DNA from: an uncultured Nitrosomonadales bacterium
Lineage (GTDB): Bacteria; Pseudomonadota; Gammaproteobacteria; Burkholderiales; Gallionellaceae
DNA length: 37,505 nucleotides
Reading direction: 5' to 3'
NCBI GenBank assembly: GCA_903876685.1
Contig: CAIRBC010000092.1
Span: 1-37,505, forward strand
The notes under the pieces: model-generated
What the model saw: the letters and a program-made list of their open reading frames with translations, nothing else
What the model was told of the DNA's origin: nothing
Databases searched by the model: none
In this document: positions 11,277 through 20,499 of the stretch, one piece after another
Position numbering within the stretch: position 1 is the first letter of the stretch
Layout of the letters: each line of letters opens with the position of its first letter
Made by a program: the position numbers and the translations under genes

Positions 11277-11337
11277 TTTATCAACCTCTTTTTTCCGGCT
11301 TCAAGCTTGGTCAGTGGTACAAACGTCATCCGCTCTA

Positions 11338-11351
11338 TGAAAGCGCTTTCA
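11338..11351. promoter_or_regulatory. Putative LacI-family operator TGAAAGCGCTTTCA (GH81/GH30 divergent intergenic region)
   Basis: Perfect 14-bp palindrome, identical to those at 26939 and 29664. Confidence 0.85.
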
Positions 11352-11356
11352 CATGA

Positions 11357-11385
11357 ATTCTAGGCAATGTATAGTAGCGCGTCAA
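11357..11385 (-). promoter_or_regulatory. Putative sigma70 promoter for GH81/porin (-35 TTGACG, 17 bp, -10 TAGAAT)
   Basis: On the reverse strand TTGACG (11385-11380), 17-bp spacer, TAGAAT (11362-11357), operator starting 5 bp downstream of the -10. Confidence 0.65.
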
Positions 11386-11413
11386 TGTATTTTTTGAGGT
11401 TTTACCAAACTCT

Positions 11414-12757
11414 ATGCCAGTCTATTCAAACACTCGTTTTTTTCTGAGCGCCAAATACCAAACTTGCCGCTTGACAGAGCAATTAACGCTGACTACCGAC
11501 CATACTACTGACTGTTTAGCTTCGGTATCGGTGATGCCCTCAAGCACCTTCCAGGCCATGCAAGGTTTTGGCGGTGCCTTTACCGAGGCGGCGGCAGTCA
11601 CCTGGCTTTCCCTGAGTCCGGCAAAACGCAAAGAAGTGCTTCAGGCGTATTTTGACCCTGAGCTAGGCCATGGTTACACGCTTTGTCGCGTGCACATGAA
11701 CAGTTGCGATTTCTCACTGGGCAACTATGCCCATCTGGAAACAGCCGGCGATGAGGCCTTGCAAAGCTTCAGCATCGAGCGCGACCGGCAGGCGCTGCTG
11801 CCGTTTATTCAGGAGGCGCTAAAGCTGACCCCGCTCAAGTTGCTGGTGTCGCCGTGGAGTCCGCCTGCCTGGATGAAGAGTAACGGCCAGATGAATCACG
11901 GCGGATATCTGTTGCCCCGCTATCGTTCAACCTGGGCACGCTGCTTTGTACGCTTCATTCAGGAATATGCCAAAGAAGGCGTACCAGTTTGGGGAGTCTC
12001 GGTGCAGAACGAACCTGCCGCCACTCAACGCTGGGATTCCTGCCTTTACAGTGCCGAACAGGAACGGGATTTTGTGCGCGACTTTCTGGGCCCGGAACTG
12101 GAAAAGGCCGGACTAGGCCACATCCACATCATTATCTGGGACCATAATCGCGACCTGATGGTCGAACGTGCCAACGTGGTATACAGCGATGCAAAAGCCG
12201 CAAGCTACGTCTGGGGCACCGGCTTTCATTGGTACGGTGAAGATCATTTCGAGCATGTGCAACAAGTCCACGACGCCTGGCCGGACAAACAATTACTGTT
12301 TACCGAAGGCTGTCAGGAAGGGGGGGCGCACAACGGCTCCTGGGAACCAGGCGAACGCTACGCGCGCTCCCTGATCAACGACCTGAACCGCTGGACCGTA
12401 GGCTGGATCGACTGGAATCTACTATTGAACGAACAAGGCGGTCCGAACCATGTCGGCAATTTCTGCAGCGCGCCGATCCTGATTGACGACCAACAGCATA
12501 CGCTACTGCTACAAAGTTCCTACTATTACCTCGGTCATTTTAGCCGCTTCATCAAACCAGGCGCGTTACGAGTATTGTGTGCCAGCACCCGGCAAGATCT
12601 CGAAGCCACGTCCTTCGTCAATCCAGATGCTACCCTTGCGACCGTAGTGATGAATCGCACCGAAGCCCCAATCCGCTTCTCGCTGGTGATCGGTCAGAAC
12701 CGCATGGTCAGCGAATTGCCGCCGCGCTCGATCGCCACTTACCTGTCGAAATGCTAG
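11414..12757 (+). CDS. GH30 family glycoside hydrolase (beta-glucosidase / beta-1,6-glucanase-like), no obvious signal peptide
   Basis: MQGFGGAFTEAAA, SPWSPPAWMKSNGQMNHGG, VSVQNEPAATQRWDSC (acid/base NE), LLFTEGCQEGG (nucleophile E), WIDWNLLLNEQGGPNHVGN. Confidence 0.88.
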   Translation: MPVYSNTRFFLSAKYQTCRLTEQLTLTTDHTTDCLASVSVMPSSTFQAMQGFGGAFTEAAAVTWLSLSPAKRKEVLQAYFDPELGHGYTLCRVHMNSCDFSLGNYAHLETAGDEALQSFSIERDRQALLPFIQEALKLTPLKLLVSPWSPPAWMKSNGQMNHGGYLLPRYRSTWARCFVRFIQEYAKEGVPVWGVSVQNEPAATQRWDSCLYSAEQERDFVRDFLGPELEKAGLGHIHIIIWDHNRDLMVERANVVYSDAKAASYVWGTGFHWYGEDHFEHVQQVHDAWPDKQLLFTEGCQEGGAHNGSWEPGERYARSLINDLNRWTVGWIDWNLLLNEQGGPNHVGNFCSAPILIDDQQHTLLLQSSYYYLGHFSRFIKPGALRVLCASTRQDLEATSFVNPDATLATVVMNRTEAPIRFSLVIGQNRMVSELPPRSIATYLSKC

Positions 12758-12828
12758 TGTATATTCGGCCAACCCATTCAAGCTAAGCAAAATTCAAGTA
12801 TGGATACAAAAATATTTTGGATCACCCA

Positions 12829-12870
12829 TTCCCCTCCGCTGGAGGGGTGCCCAAGGGCGGGGTGGTCATT
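12829..12870. repeat. Dispersed copy of the same REP-like element in a convergent intergenic region
   Basis: CCCCTCCGCTGGAGGGGTGCCCAAGGGCGGGGTGGTCATT, near-identical to 299-343. Confidence 0.75.
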
Positions 12871-12942
12871 TCGGGAAGCACAACAGCACATCGCGGTAGT
12901 ACAAATTGGTTCGTCTGAAAAGCCGAACCGGGAATTGCAAGG

Positions 12943-15900
12943 TCAAGCCAGGTGGATCACCAGTCTGGACAATTGATAGTCGCGCAGGCTCAACGCAAGC
13001 GCCGCTGGCAACCAACTCCCGTGATGCGTCTTGAGACTGCCGTCGAGGTAATGCAAATCGAAACGTGCCGGGGTTACCGCTCCCGGACCAAAAGTTGCAC
13101 ACCGGGCAGGGTTCTGATAAACGATCCAGGTCTGACCGAACAACTTGAAAGCAAAGCTGTGCGCGTCACAACCATCACCTGCAACCGTAGTGAACAACCA
13201 CTTGTCCAGCGTCGGATGCGGTTCGAAGCGCAAACTGCCTTCCACCAGGCGAAACGGCGCGCCACCGAGGCCCATATGCAACACCATACTGAGCCACTCA
13301 GCCGTCGCGCCACTTAAGCGGGCGACGAAACCGACCCCGTGAACACTGGCATCCGGGAAGCGGCTACTGGCGATGAACGACGAATTTTCCAGCGGCGAAC
13401 GTCCGTATACGTCAGCACTCTGGAAGGCTACCAGGCCGCGCTGCAGATCATCGAAGAACGGTTGCGCCAGACCACTACGCAAGGTTTCAAGCAAAAACTT
13501 GTAATGCATATGCAGGAAAATCGATTCATTTTCCAGCCAGCCAGGCGAGAAAATCCGGCTGCGACCGATCTCGAAACTCTCCTCGTCCAGCGGACAATTG
13601 ACGCGGTACATGCCTAGCTTTTTATCGTAAAGCGCCGATTGCCGGACGGCGCGGTAGAGTGCTGCGGCGCTATCAGGATTTTCGGCTCCGCGCAAGGCAT
13701 GCACCGCCCCTTCCAGGAAATTGCTGACCGGCTTTTGTGAGAAACACGTCACCTTGACATGAACCACTGCCACCTCATCCTGCTCATGCTTGGGCGGCGC
13801 TGGCAATACTTCATAGGCCTCGACTTGATGTGTATAGTAGCTGACCGGCAACCCGTTCAAAGCTACTGCCTTTTTCAGGCCTCGTTGCAGCAGTATATCG
13901 GCGGCTTGAACAAAACTTTGCAACTCTTCACACGACAGACAACTTAGCTCGCCCGCCACGCCCAGACGTACACTTTCCCGAAAATCTTCGCGCAGCGTCG
14001 CCAGTTTTTCCCAACTGGGGAAAAAGTTGCTGCTATCGGCAGAGCACAGAATCACCGTCAACTGACGCACAAAATCAGCCACTTCCAGCGGCACAGCCAG
14101 CGCTAACTCCGGCAAACCCGCCAGCATACGCCCCACAAAAGCCAGTCCACGGCGCAGCGCATAGGCTTCATGCGTGGAGGAACCAAACAACCCCGGCAAG
14201 CCATTCAGTGCATCGCACCAACCCGGTTTATCGGTCTCCATTTCCAGACCTATCCCGAAAGGATCCAGCAACGCAGTCTTGACGGCCAGCAGATTGATCA
14301 GTTTAGCCAGCAAGGTGGTTTGCAACACCGGCCCTGCCCCATGCAAAGTGCGCAACATGTTGCGTCCCTCGCTGCGACGATTGAGCAATCGCAGCTTTTC
14401 CTCATCCTTCAGCACGGCGTGCAACTGCCTGACTTTGCCGTCACTGCGCAGCGTATATTTTCTGGCGCGAGGTTGAACCAGATACTCGCTATCAAAATAA
14501 GTGTAGTCACCACGCCCGACCAGCAAAGCTTGCAACCGATCCGGATACAAACCGGCATAACTGTCCAGCAGATCCAGGTTGTAGAGCCAGTGATCGACCC
14601 AATAGCCTTCGCCATGCCTGCCCTCCTGGATCAGGTCGGCTACCCCAAGGATCTGCCTGAACAAGGGTTGTGCCCGCTCTAGCGTGCCGACTGCCTCCAG
14701 CAGCGCCTGCAGCAACTCTCCCGGACTAAAGGGACGCGACAAGAAAGTCAGCCAGTCCGCAGCAGGGGTATTTTGCAGCGCTGACCTCCGCGCCGGGGGA
14801 ACGCAGAATTTTTCCGAATGTACAATCAGCGGGTTGTTGCCGTCGATTTGCAGCAGATTGAAAAAAGTCACGATATTGGCCGTATCAATACCTTTAAACA
14901 GATAGTTTTCCGAACGGCGGTTCTGGTTCACGTCGCGAAAGTTGCTGTTGCCCTGCGAATAAAAGCTCGGTGCCACATCGAAGAAATTGTAGTCACGCTC
15001 CATGTCGCCATGTTTGCGGGTATACATATGAAACACGCAAGACCCGGCGGCAGCCTCAATCACCACCGGTTGTCCGCCGCGCAAGGTGTTATCCAGAAAC
15101 GCCTGGCGCGTATAGGGGGCAAGCTGCGGCGGGCCGGCGACCAGATCGAATTGGCCGGAGAGCGCATTAAGCAGCGCGCGATTCTCGGCACGCTTTTGCA
15201 AGGCATAGTTGCCGGTGATACGTTCACGGAAAGCGCAAGCGGTCTGCCAGTCAGGCGTCTGTCCAAAATAAGAGTCCCAACTGGCCGTCTCACCGGCTTC
15301 CAGCTGCAAAGAGAGCTTGGCGAAGGCGCAACCGGTCAGCGTTTCCTGCCTGCCGGCGGCAGCATCGATAGTTGTGTTTTGCATAAACGCCAGCGGCTGA
15401 CGCAAACTGGTATCGGAACCAAACACCTGTTCGGGATCGACCAGCACGTCCACCGGCTGATTGCACTGCATCGTGAAAGCGAAAAAGCCGCCGTCGATAC
15501 GTTCCATCTCCGGCTTGTCGGAGGGCTTCACCTTGAGTTTGTAAAAAGGTAACTGCTGCGCCACATGGGTAATCTCGGCAAACGCCTGCAGGGTGCGCGA
15601 CATCTGTTTAAGCAGATGTTCCTCCAGGCCAAAGGGCACCACCAGCGGCAAACCGTCCAGCACCTCGAAAGCCTGTGGCGCAGCACCGGCATTTTCGACC
15701 GTGACCCTGCGCACCAGCGCAGGAACCGCTTCATTAGGCAAGCCAAAATAAGTGACCCGAATCCGCAAATCCGCGTGAGTCTCGACAATTTCGATCTCCT
15801 CCGGGCGGATGGTGAGCGTGGCAACCGCGCTCTGAAACGGTTCATAACACTCACCAGCTTGCTTGAAAAAGGTACGAAAGCCGAACAGCGAAGTCAGTGC

Positions 15901-16104
15901 ATAGGCCTTGTCTGCCGGATAAAATTCCAGCATCGCCCCGTTCCGGTCACGCACCCCAAAACTGGCGATGCATTGCCCCCGATTGGTATAGAACACCCAG
16001 AGCGGTTTGCCATAAGCACCGGCGATACCCGGCAGAAAGCTGGCAAAGGGTCGCGCGGCGTTATAGGCTGGAAGATCGAAGCCGTCTGCCGTCATGACCG
16101 GCAC
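12943..16104 (-). CDS. Large inverting glycoside phosphorylase (GH94-related; candidate GH161/GH149 beta-1,3-glucan phosphorylase)
   Basis: ~1050 aa; RKHGDMERDYNFFDVAPSFYSQGNSNFRDVNQNRRSENYLFKG and EGYWVDHWLYNLDLLDSYAGLYPD resemble large cellobiose-phosphorylase-like proteins; position beside glucokinase in a beta-1,3-glucan operon. 5' end is GTG 16104 or ATG 16095. Confidence 0.7.
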   Translation of the reverse strand: MPVMTADGFDLPAYNAARPFASFLPGIAGAYGKPLWVFYTNRGQCIASFGVRDRNGAMLEFYPADKAYALTSLFGFRTFFKQAGECYEPFQSAVATLTIRPEEIEIVETHADLRIRVTYFGLPNEAVPALVRRVTVENAGAAPQAFEVLDGLPLVVPFGLEEHLLKQMSRTLQAFAEITHVAQQLPFYKLKVKPSDKPEMERIDGGFFAFTMQCNQPVDVLVDPEQVFGSDTSLRQPLAFMQNTTIDAAAGRQETLTGCAFAKLSLQLEAGETASWDSYFGQTPDWQTACAFRERITGNYALQKRAENRALLNALSGQFDLVAGPPQLAPYTRQAFLDNTLRGGQPVVIEAAAGSCVFHMYTRKHGDMERDYNFFDVAPSFYSQGNSNFRDVNQNRRSENYLFKGIDTANIVTFFNLLQIDGNNPLIVHSEKFCVPPARRSALQNTPAADWLTFLSRPFSPGELLQALLEAVGTLERAQPLFRQILGVADLIQEGRHGEGYWVDHWLYNLDLLDSYAGLYPDRLQALLVGRGDYTYFDSEYLVQPRARKYTLRSDGKVRQLHAVLKDEEKLRLLNRRSEGRNMLRTLHGAGPVLQTTLLAKLINLLAVKTALLDPFGIGLEMETDKPGWCDALNGLPGLFGSSTHEAYALRRGLAFVGRMLAGLPELALAVPLEVADFVRQLTVILCSADSSNFFPSWEKLATLREDFRESVRLGVAGELSCLSCEELQSFVQAADILLQRGLKKAVALNGLPVSYYTHQVEAYEVLPAPPKHEQDEVAVVHVKVTCFSQKPVSNFLEGAVHALRGAENPDSAAALYRAVRQSALYDKKLGMYRVNCPLDEESFEIGRSRIFSPGWLENESIFLHMHYKFLLETLRSGLAQPFFDDLQRGLVAFQSADVYGRSPLENSSFIASSRFPDASVHGVGFVARLSGATAEWLSMVLHMGLGGAPFRLVEGSLRFEPHPTLDKWLFTTVAGDGCDAHSFAFKLFGQTWIVYQNPARCATFGPGAVTPARFDLHYLDGSLKTHHGSWLPAALALSLRDYQLSRLVIHLA

Positions 16105-16113
16105 CCGATTAGC

Positions 16114-17094
16114 CTAAGCATTTTTTGCGGCACACAACGCAGCGCCATACAAGGCGGTACGATCATCCAAAATCACCTTGACCGGCATGGCTTCCAGCAA
16201 ATGGCGCATCCGCCCCTTGTTCAGAAAAGCATCGAGAAACGCGCCATTTTGCATCAGCGGCAGGATTTTCGGCGCGATGCCGCCGCCCAGATACAAGCCG
16301 CCACTGCTCATCATCTTGAGCCCCAAATTACCCGCTTCAGCACCATACAGTCGCACGAACCAGGAAAGCACTTCCACACAGATGGGATCCTTGCCGGACA
16401 AAGCCGCACCGGCAATCGCCGCCGCAGCATCCCCTTCATGCATTTGCTCGACCAACCAGAGTGGCGCCGGCGCCTGGCGGTGCAGACGCAAAAACTCATG
16501 CAGACTCAATAACCCCATGCCGGAAACCACGCGCTCCCAACTGACATGCTGGTACTGCTGCTGCAGAAAATGCAAAAATGCCACTTCGAGATCATTATCC
16601 GGACTGAAACTGGTATGCCCGCCTTCCGTCGCAAACGGGTGATACGCTTTCCCGTCCCAGTACATGCCCGCTTCGCCCAGTCCGGTGCCTGCGGCGATCA
16701 CGGCCGCATTCCCGGAAGCACCCGCAGCCCCTGCCTGCAAGGTCAGCAGATCTTTTTCCGCCAGCGCAGGCAAACCAAACGCGGTCGCTTCCAGATCGTT
16801 ATGCAAGGTACAGCGCTCAAAACCGAATTGCTGCTGCAACGCGTCAGCGTCGATATGCCACGGCAAATTGGTGGCCTGAACCACCCTGCCTTGCACCGGC
16901 CCTGCGATACCGAAGGCGGCATTGGCAGGAATTTCACTGCCCTCCAGAAAGTTACCCAGCAAGGCAGCAAAGGTCGCGTAAGCGCGACTCGAATATTCGG
17001 TTTCACGCACCACCCGCACTTGCGTACCGATAACCTGAGCTAAAGCAATGCGGGTTTTGGTACCGCCGATGTCGCCAGCAATCACATTATTCAT
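16114..17094 (-). CDS. glk: Glucokinase (bacterial Glk family)
   Basis: IAGDIGGTKTRIAL, AFGIAGPVQGRVVQATNLPW, LHNDLEATAFGLPAL, AAGTGLGEAG, GGLYLGGGIAPKILP. Confidence 0.93.
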   Translation of the reverse strand: MNNVIAGDIGGTKTRIALAQVIGTQVRVVRETEYSSRAYATFAALLGNFLEGSEIPANAAFGIAGPVQGRVVQATNLPWHIDADALQQQFGFERCTLHNDLEATAFGLPALAEKDLLTLQAGAAGASGNAAVIAAGTGLGEAGMYWDGKAYHPFATEGGHTSFSPDNDLEVAFLHFLQQQYQHVSWERVVSGMGLLSLHEFLRLHRQAPAPLWLVEQMHEGDAAAAIAGAALSGKDPICVEVLSWFVRLYGAEAGNLGLKMMSSGGLYLGGGIAPKILPLMQNGAFLDAFLNKGRMRHLLEAMPVKVILDDRTALYGAALCAAKNA

Positions 17095-17153
17095 CTTGAT
17101 CTTCCTTTAATTTTTAATTCAGTAATCTTAGCGAACCAATGCCGCTCCAACCC

Positions 17154-18083
17154 TCAGCCGCCCGCAAGATATTCTTGCATGAAGTGTTTAGGCTGTCTGT
17201 CCACCTTGAACAACCCCCAGTGTTTCTCTGGCTCCATCGGATCCGGCGAGCCTTTCCAGGGTTCATCAAAGGCTTCAAAGACGAAGGTCAGAATGCCCGC
17301 AGTATCACTCCAGTGCAACAACTCGCGTACATAGCTATTTTGCAACTCCTGTGAAGTATGCTGGGGTTGTATACCCCGCCCGTTGCTGTTAGTAGTCCAA
17401 CCGGCTTCAGAAATCACCACCGGTTTATCTGGATAGAGCCGCGCCACGCTCGCATAATTTTCGCGCGTGTAATCCAGTGCCTCGTGGATAGACTTGTATT
17501 CCCATACCGGATAAGTATGCAGGCTGATAAAGTCCAGTTCCTCCACCAGCGCACGCAACTTGTGTTGCCAGGGTACATAATTTTCGCAGAAAGTGACCGG
17601 CTGCCTGACATTTTCCCTGACAAGTCGCACCTGTTCTATCATGCGCGGCAGCGGAACCAGATGGTCTGTCCAGTCCACCGTGGACTCATTGCCAACCGCA
17701 ACCGAAAACACGATATCCTCGTTTAACCGCGCAAGCCGGATCAGCCGCCCGATTTCGGCATCGTTTTCGGCGATATTAAACTCAAGCTGCGCTTGACTAA
17801 AAGTCGCTCCCCACGGACAAGCAGGGTTACTCACCTCGGCAGCGAGGTAGGCACCCAGCATAATCTTGAAATCCAGACCGTCTCGCCGGATCACCTCAAG
17901 CACACGCTCGGCATGCATGCTGCAATCATACAGGCGCAACAAGCGACAATAGGGTTGCAACAGCCGCAGATCCTCACGAATCTGCTGTTGAGACGGATAT
18001 ATTCTGGCATCCGGACTTTGCCCCTCGCGATAACCCGAATAACAGAGTGCGCGCCCGACGGGCAACTTTAATTTTGACCCCAT
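17154..18083 (-). CDS. Standalone GH17-family glucan hydrolase/transglycosidase, no signal peptide
   Basis: LCYSGYREGQSP, LLRLYDCS, FSVAVGNEST (acid/base E), SLHTYPVWE, VVISEAGWTT (nucleophile E), FVFEAFDEPWKG. Start taken at ATG 18083 (the track uses TTG 18098). Confidence 0.82.
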   Translation of the reverse strand: MGSKLKLPVGRALCYSGYREGQSPDARIYPSQQQIREDLRLLQPYCRLLRLYDCSMHAERVLEVIRRDGLDFKIMLGAYLAAEVSNPACPWGATFSQAQLEFNIAENDAEIGRLIRLARLNEDIVFSVAVGNESTVDWTDHLVPLPRMIEQVRLVRENVRQPVTFCENYVPWQHKLRALVEELDFISLHTYPVWEYKSIHEALDYTRENYASVARLYPDKPVVISEAGWTTNSNGRGIQPQHTSQELQNSYVRELLHWSDTAGILTFVFEAFDEPWKGSPDPMEPEKHWGLFKVDRQPKHFMQEYLAGG

Positions 18084-18090
18084 GCTAGGT

Positions 18091-20499
18091 TCACGCAAAT
18101 TTAGCTAAGCCGTTCTTATCCCACAGACCCCAGTAGGCACCCACATCGCCTTCGAGTCCAACCTTCCAGGCTTCATCGAAGGCGGCAAAATAAAACAGTT
18201 CCAGCTGATCCTGTTCAGCCCAACGCTGGCTATCGATGAAGTAGCGCTTCGCCCCGTTTACCGAGGGCCTCGCACCGTAAAAGGCACTGCCCTTGTCAGG
18301 CCAACCGGTCTCACTGACGATGACCTTCTTGCCAGCGGCAACCGCGATAGTGCGACGAAGCATGTCCTGCATATAGGCGATCGCATTTTGTTCCGGACAC
18401 CCTTCCCAGAACGGATAGCAATTGGTCAACACCACGTCACAGGCCGCCGTGATGCGCGGATGCTTCTCGAACACATAATAGGCATCGACGTAGCCGACCG
18501 GAATATTCGGCAAAGCCTGTTTGACCCGGGCAATCAGCGCAAGCAGCGCGTCTTCAGACAAATCTTCGCGCAACAGCACCTCATTACCGACCGCCACTAT
18601 ATCGGCGTGACCGGCGAGTGCTACTTCAATCAGGCCGCTGATTTCGCGTTCGTTGATGGCGTGATCGGTGCCCAGCCACGCCCCTACCAACGTCTTGATC
18701 CCCAATTCATGGGCGATCTTCGGCGTCTGCTCGTGCCCGTCAGTACACGAAAAAGTACGAATCCAGCGCGTATAGGGACGAATCACCGAGAGTCTCTCAC
18801 GAATCTGTTCGGCGCTGATCTGCGAACCCGGTGACTGTCCTTCCAGGTAAGGACTGAAACAAAACCCGTGCACTCCCGCCTGCAGTACCGAGCGGAATTC
18901 CTCATCGAGCAATGCCTGTTCACCCCCGGTCAACGGTAGTTCCTGAACGGCAGCCTGCTCAACGGGCGGCAAGTGTTGTGCGTAGGGTGAAACATGATGG
19001 AACTGGGCTGGCGCTAATTTTGACATGCTAATCTCCAAATTTTCAGGCGGGGTGGCTGCGGCAACAGGGGAAGGTACCGGCTCAGACTCAAACTTACTCT
19101 CAAGCTCAGGCTCTTGCTCAGGTAATACATCAACAGAACGTGTTTTATCCGCACGCCGTTGTTGCAGTTCACGGGTCATCTTGCTGACCATATGCTCGTC
19201 AAGCTCGTAAAACCACAGTGCGCCTATCGCAATCAGCGCGCCTACCGTCGGAATAATGCTCATCATCATCATGATACCGTCGATGGTGCGCGCACTCTGC
19301 ACCACGTTTGGCTGATAACCGAAATAAGCCAGCAGCCAGCCGGTACCGGCTCCGCCAATCGCCCAGCCGAATTTCTGCGCGAAAGAGGCGGCGGAAAATA
19401 CCAGACCAGTAGCACGACGTCCGCTTTTCCACTCGGAATAATCTGCCGTATCGGCGTACATCGCCCAGACCAGAGGGGCGGTCGGTGCCGCACACAGGCT
19501 GATTAAGGCATGCGCACCCCATACCATGGCCAGATTATCCGGCGGCACAAAATAAAAGCCTGCGGTCAGTAAGGCGGTCAGTGCCATCGAAGCCATATAG
19601 AAATTGCGTTTGCCGAAGATTTTCGACAGCGGAGAGGTGACCATCACCCCGATGATAAAGGCGATTGCACCAGTGGTCATTACCGGTCCGAAATAATCCT
19701 TGCCACCCGGCACCACATTTTCAAAGTAATAGATGCTGACTGTGCCACGGATGTTGGCGTAGGTGAGTGCGGCGATGCCGACGATGCACAACACCACCCA
19801 GGGTTTGTTGCGAAACAGATCCTTGACATCTTCCTTGAGCGTAGACTGCTGTTTTTGCTCAGGCTGCACGCGCTCTTTAGTCATCGCGAAGGTCGCAAAA
19901 TACAGCAGCACCGCCACGCTCGAATAGATGATCATGGTCATTTGCCAGCCGCTGGCGGAATTTTCGCTGCCGCCGAAATAACTGGCGAACGGAATCGCGG
20001 TATTCACGATGATGAACACCGGCAGCAGCGCCATCACGAAGCGGTAGGAACAGACGCTGGTGCGATCCACAGAACTGGGCGTCAATACGCCCAGCAAGGC
20101 AGAATAAGGAATGTTTATCGCGGAATAAGCGACCATCATCAGGCTGAGTGTGACATAGGCGTAAACGATCCGGCCGGTACCGCCGAAAGAGGGAACCGTG
20201 AAGGTAAGCACCGCCGTGACTGCCATCGGGATCGCCATCCACACCAGATAAGGCCTGAAACTACCCCAGCGGGTTCGGGTACGATCCGCAAGCGCGCCAA
20301 TCACCGGGTCGATCAGCGCATCACCGATGCGGGTGACCAGCAGCATGGTTCCCATGGTGGCTGCACCCAGTAAAAACACATCGGTGTAATATTTCGCAAT
20401 AAAAATCGAGAACATCTGCCAGAACAGATTCGATGCCAGATCGCCGAAGCCATAGCCGATCTTCTCGGTCACCGTGAGTTTTGGAGTCTCATTTTCCAC
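18091..20499 (-). CDS. Fusion protein: N-terminal MFS/GPH-family sugar:cation symporter + C-terminal GH17 domain
   Basis: One uninterrupted frame: KIGYGFGDLASNLFWQMFSIFIAKYYTDVFLLGAA...DPVIGALADRTRTRWGSFRPYLVW (GPH symporter) then an acidic/proline linker and GFCFSPYLEGQSPGSQIS...VAVGNEVL...VIVSETGWPDKG...YFAAFDEAWK (GH17). True start probably GTG 20499 with GGGAGG 5 nt upstream. Confidence 0.85.
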   Translation of the reverse strand: MENETPKLTVTEKIGYGFGDLASNLFWQMFSIFIAKYYTDVFLLGAATMGTMLLVTRIGDALIDPVIGALADRTRTRWGSFRPYLVWMAIPMAVTAVLTFTVPSFGGTGRIVYAYVTLSLMMVAYSAINIPYSALLGVLTPSSVDRTSVCSYRFVMALLPVFIIVNTAIPFASYFGGSENSASGWQMTMIIYSSVAVLLYFATFAMTKERVQPEQKQQSTLKEDVKDLFRNKPWVVLCIVGIAALTYANIRGTVSIYYFENVVPGGKDYFGPVMTTGAIAFIIGVMVTSPLSKIFGKRNFYMASMALTALLTAGFYFVPPDNLAMVWGAHALISLCAAPTAPLVWAMYADTADYSEWKSGRRATGLVFSAASFAQKFGWAIGGAGTGWLLAYFGYQPNVVQSARTIDGIMMMMSIIPTVGALIAIGALWFYELDEHMVSKMTRELQQRRADKTRSVDVLPEQEPELESKFESEPVPSPVAAATPPENLEISMSKLAPAQFHHVSPYAQHLPPVEQAAVQELPLTGGEQALLDEEFRSVLQAGVHGFCFSPYLEGQSPGSQISAEQIRERLSVIRPYTRWIRTFSCTDGHEQTPKIAHELGIKTLVGAWLGTDHAINEREISGLIEVALAGHADIVAVGNEVLLREDLSEDALLALIARVKQALPNIPVGYVDAYYVFEKHPRITAACDVVLTNCYPFWEGCPEQNAIAYMQDMLRRTIAVAAGKKVIVSETGWPDKGSAFYGARPSVNGAKRYFIDSQRWAEQDQLELFYFAAFDEAWKVGLEGDVGAYWGLWDKNGLAKFA

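Noticed and set aside
14818-15552. 244-aa plus-strand ORF opposite the phosphorylase
   Set aside because: Antisense shadow ORF; no RBS or domain support.
15565-16512. Long plus-strand ORF (315 aa) antisense to the phosphorylase and glucokinase genes
   Set aside because: Spans opposite two strongly supported coding genes; composition looks like a reverse-complement artefact and no domain is recognisable.
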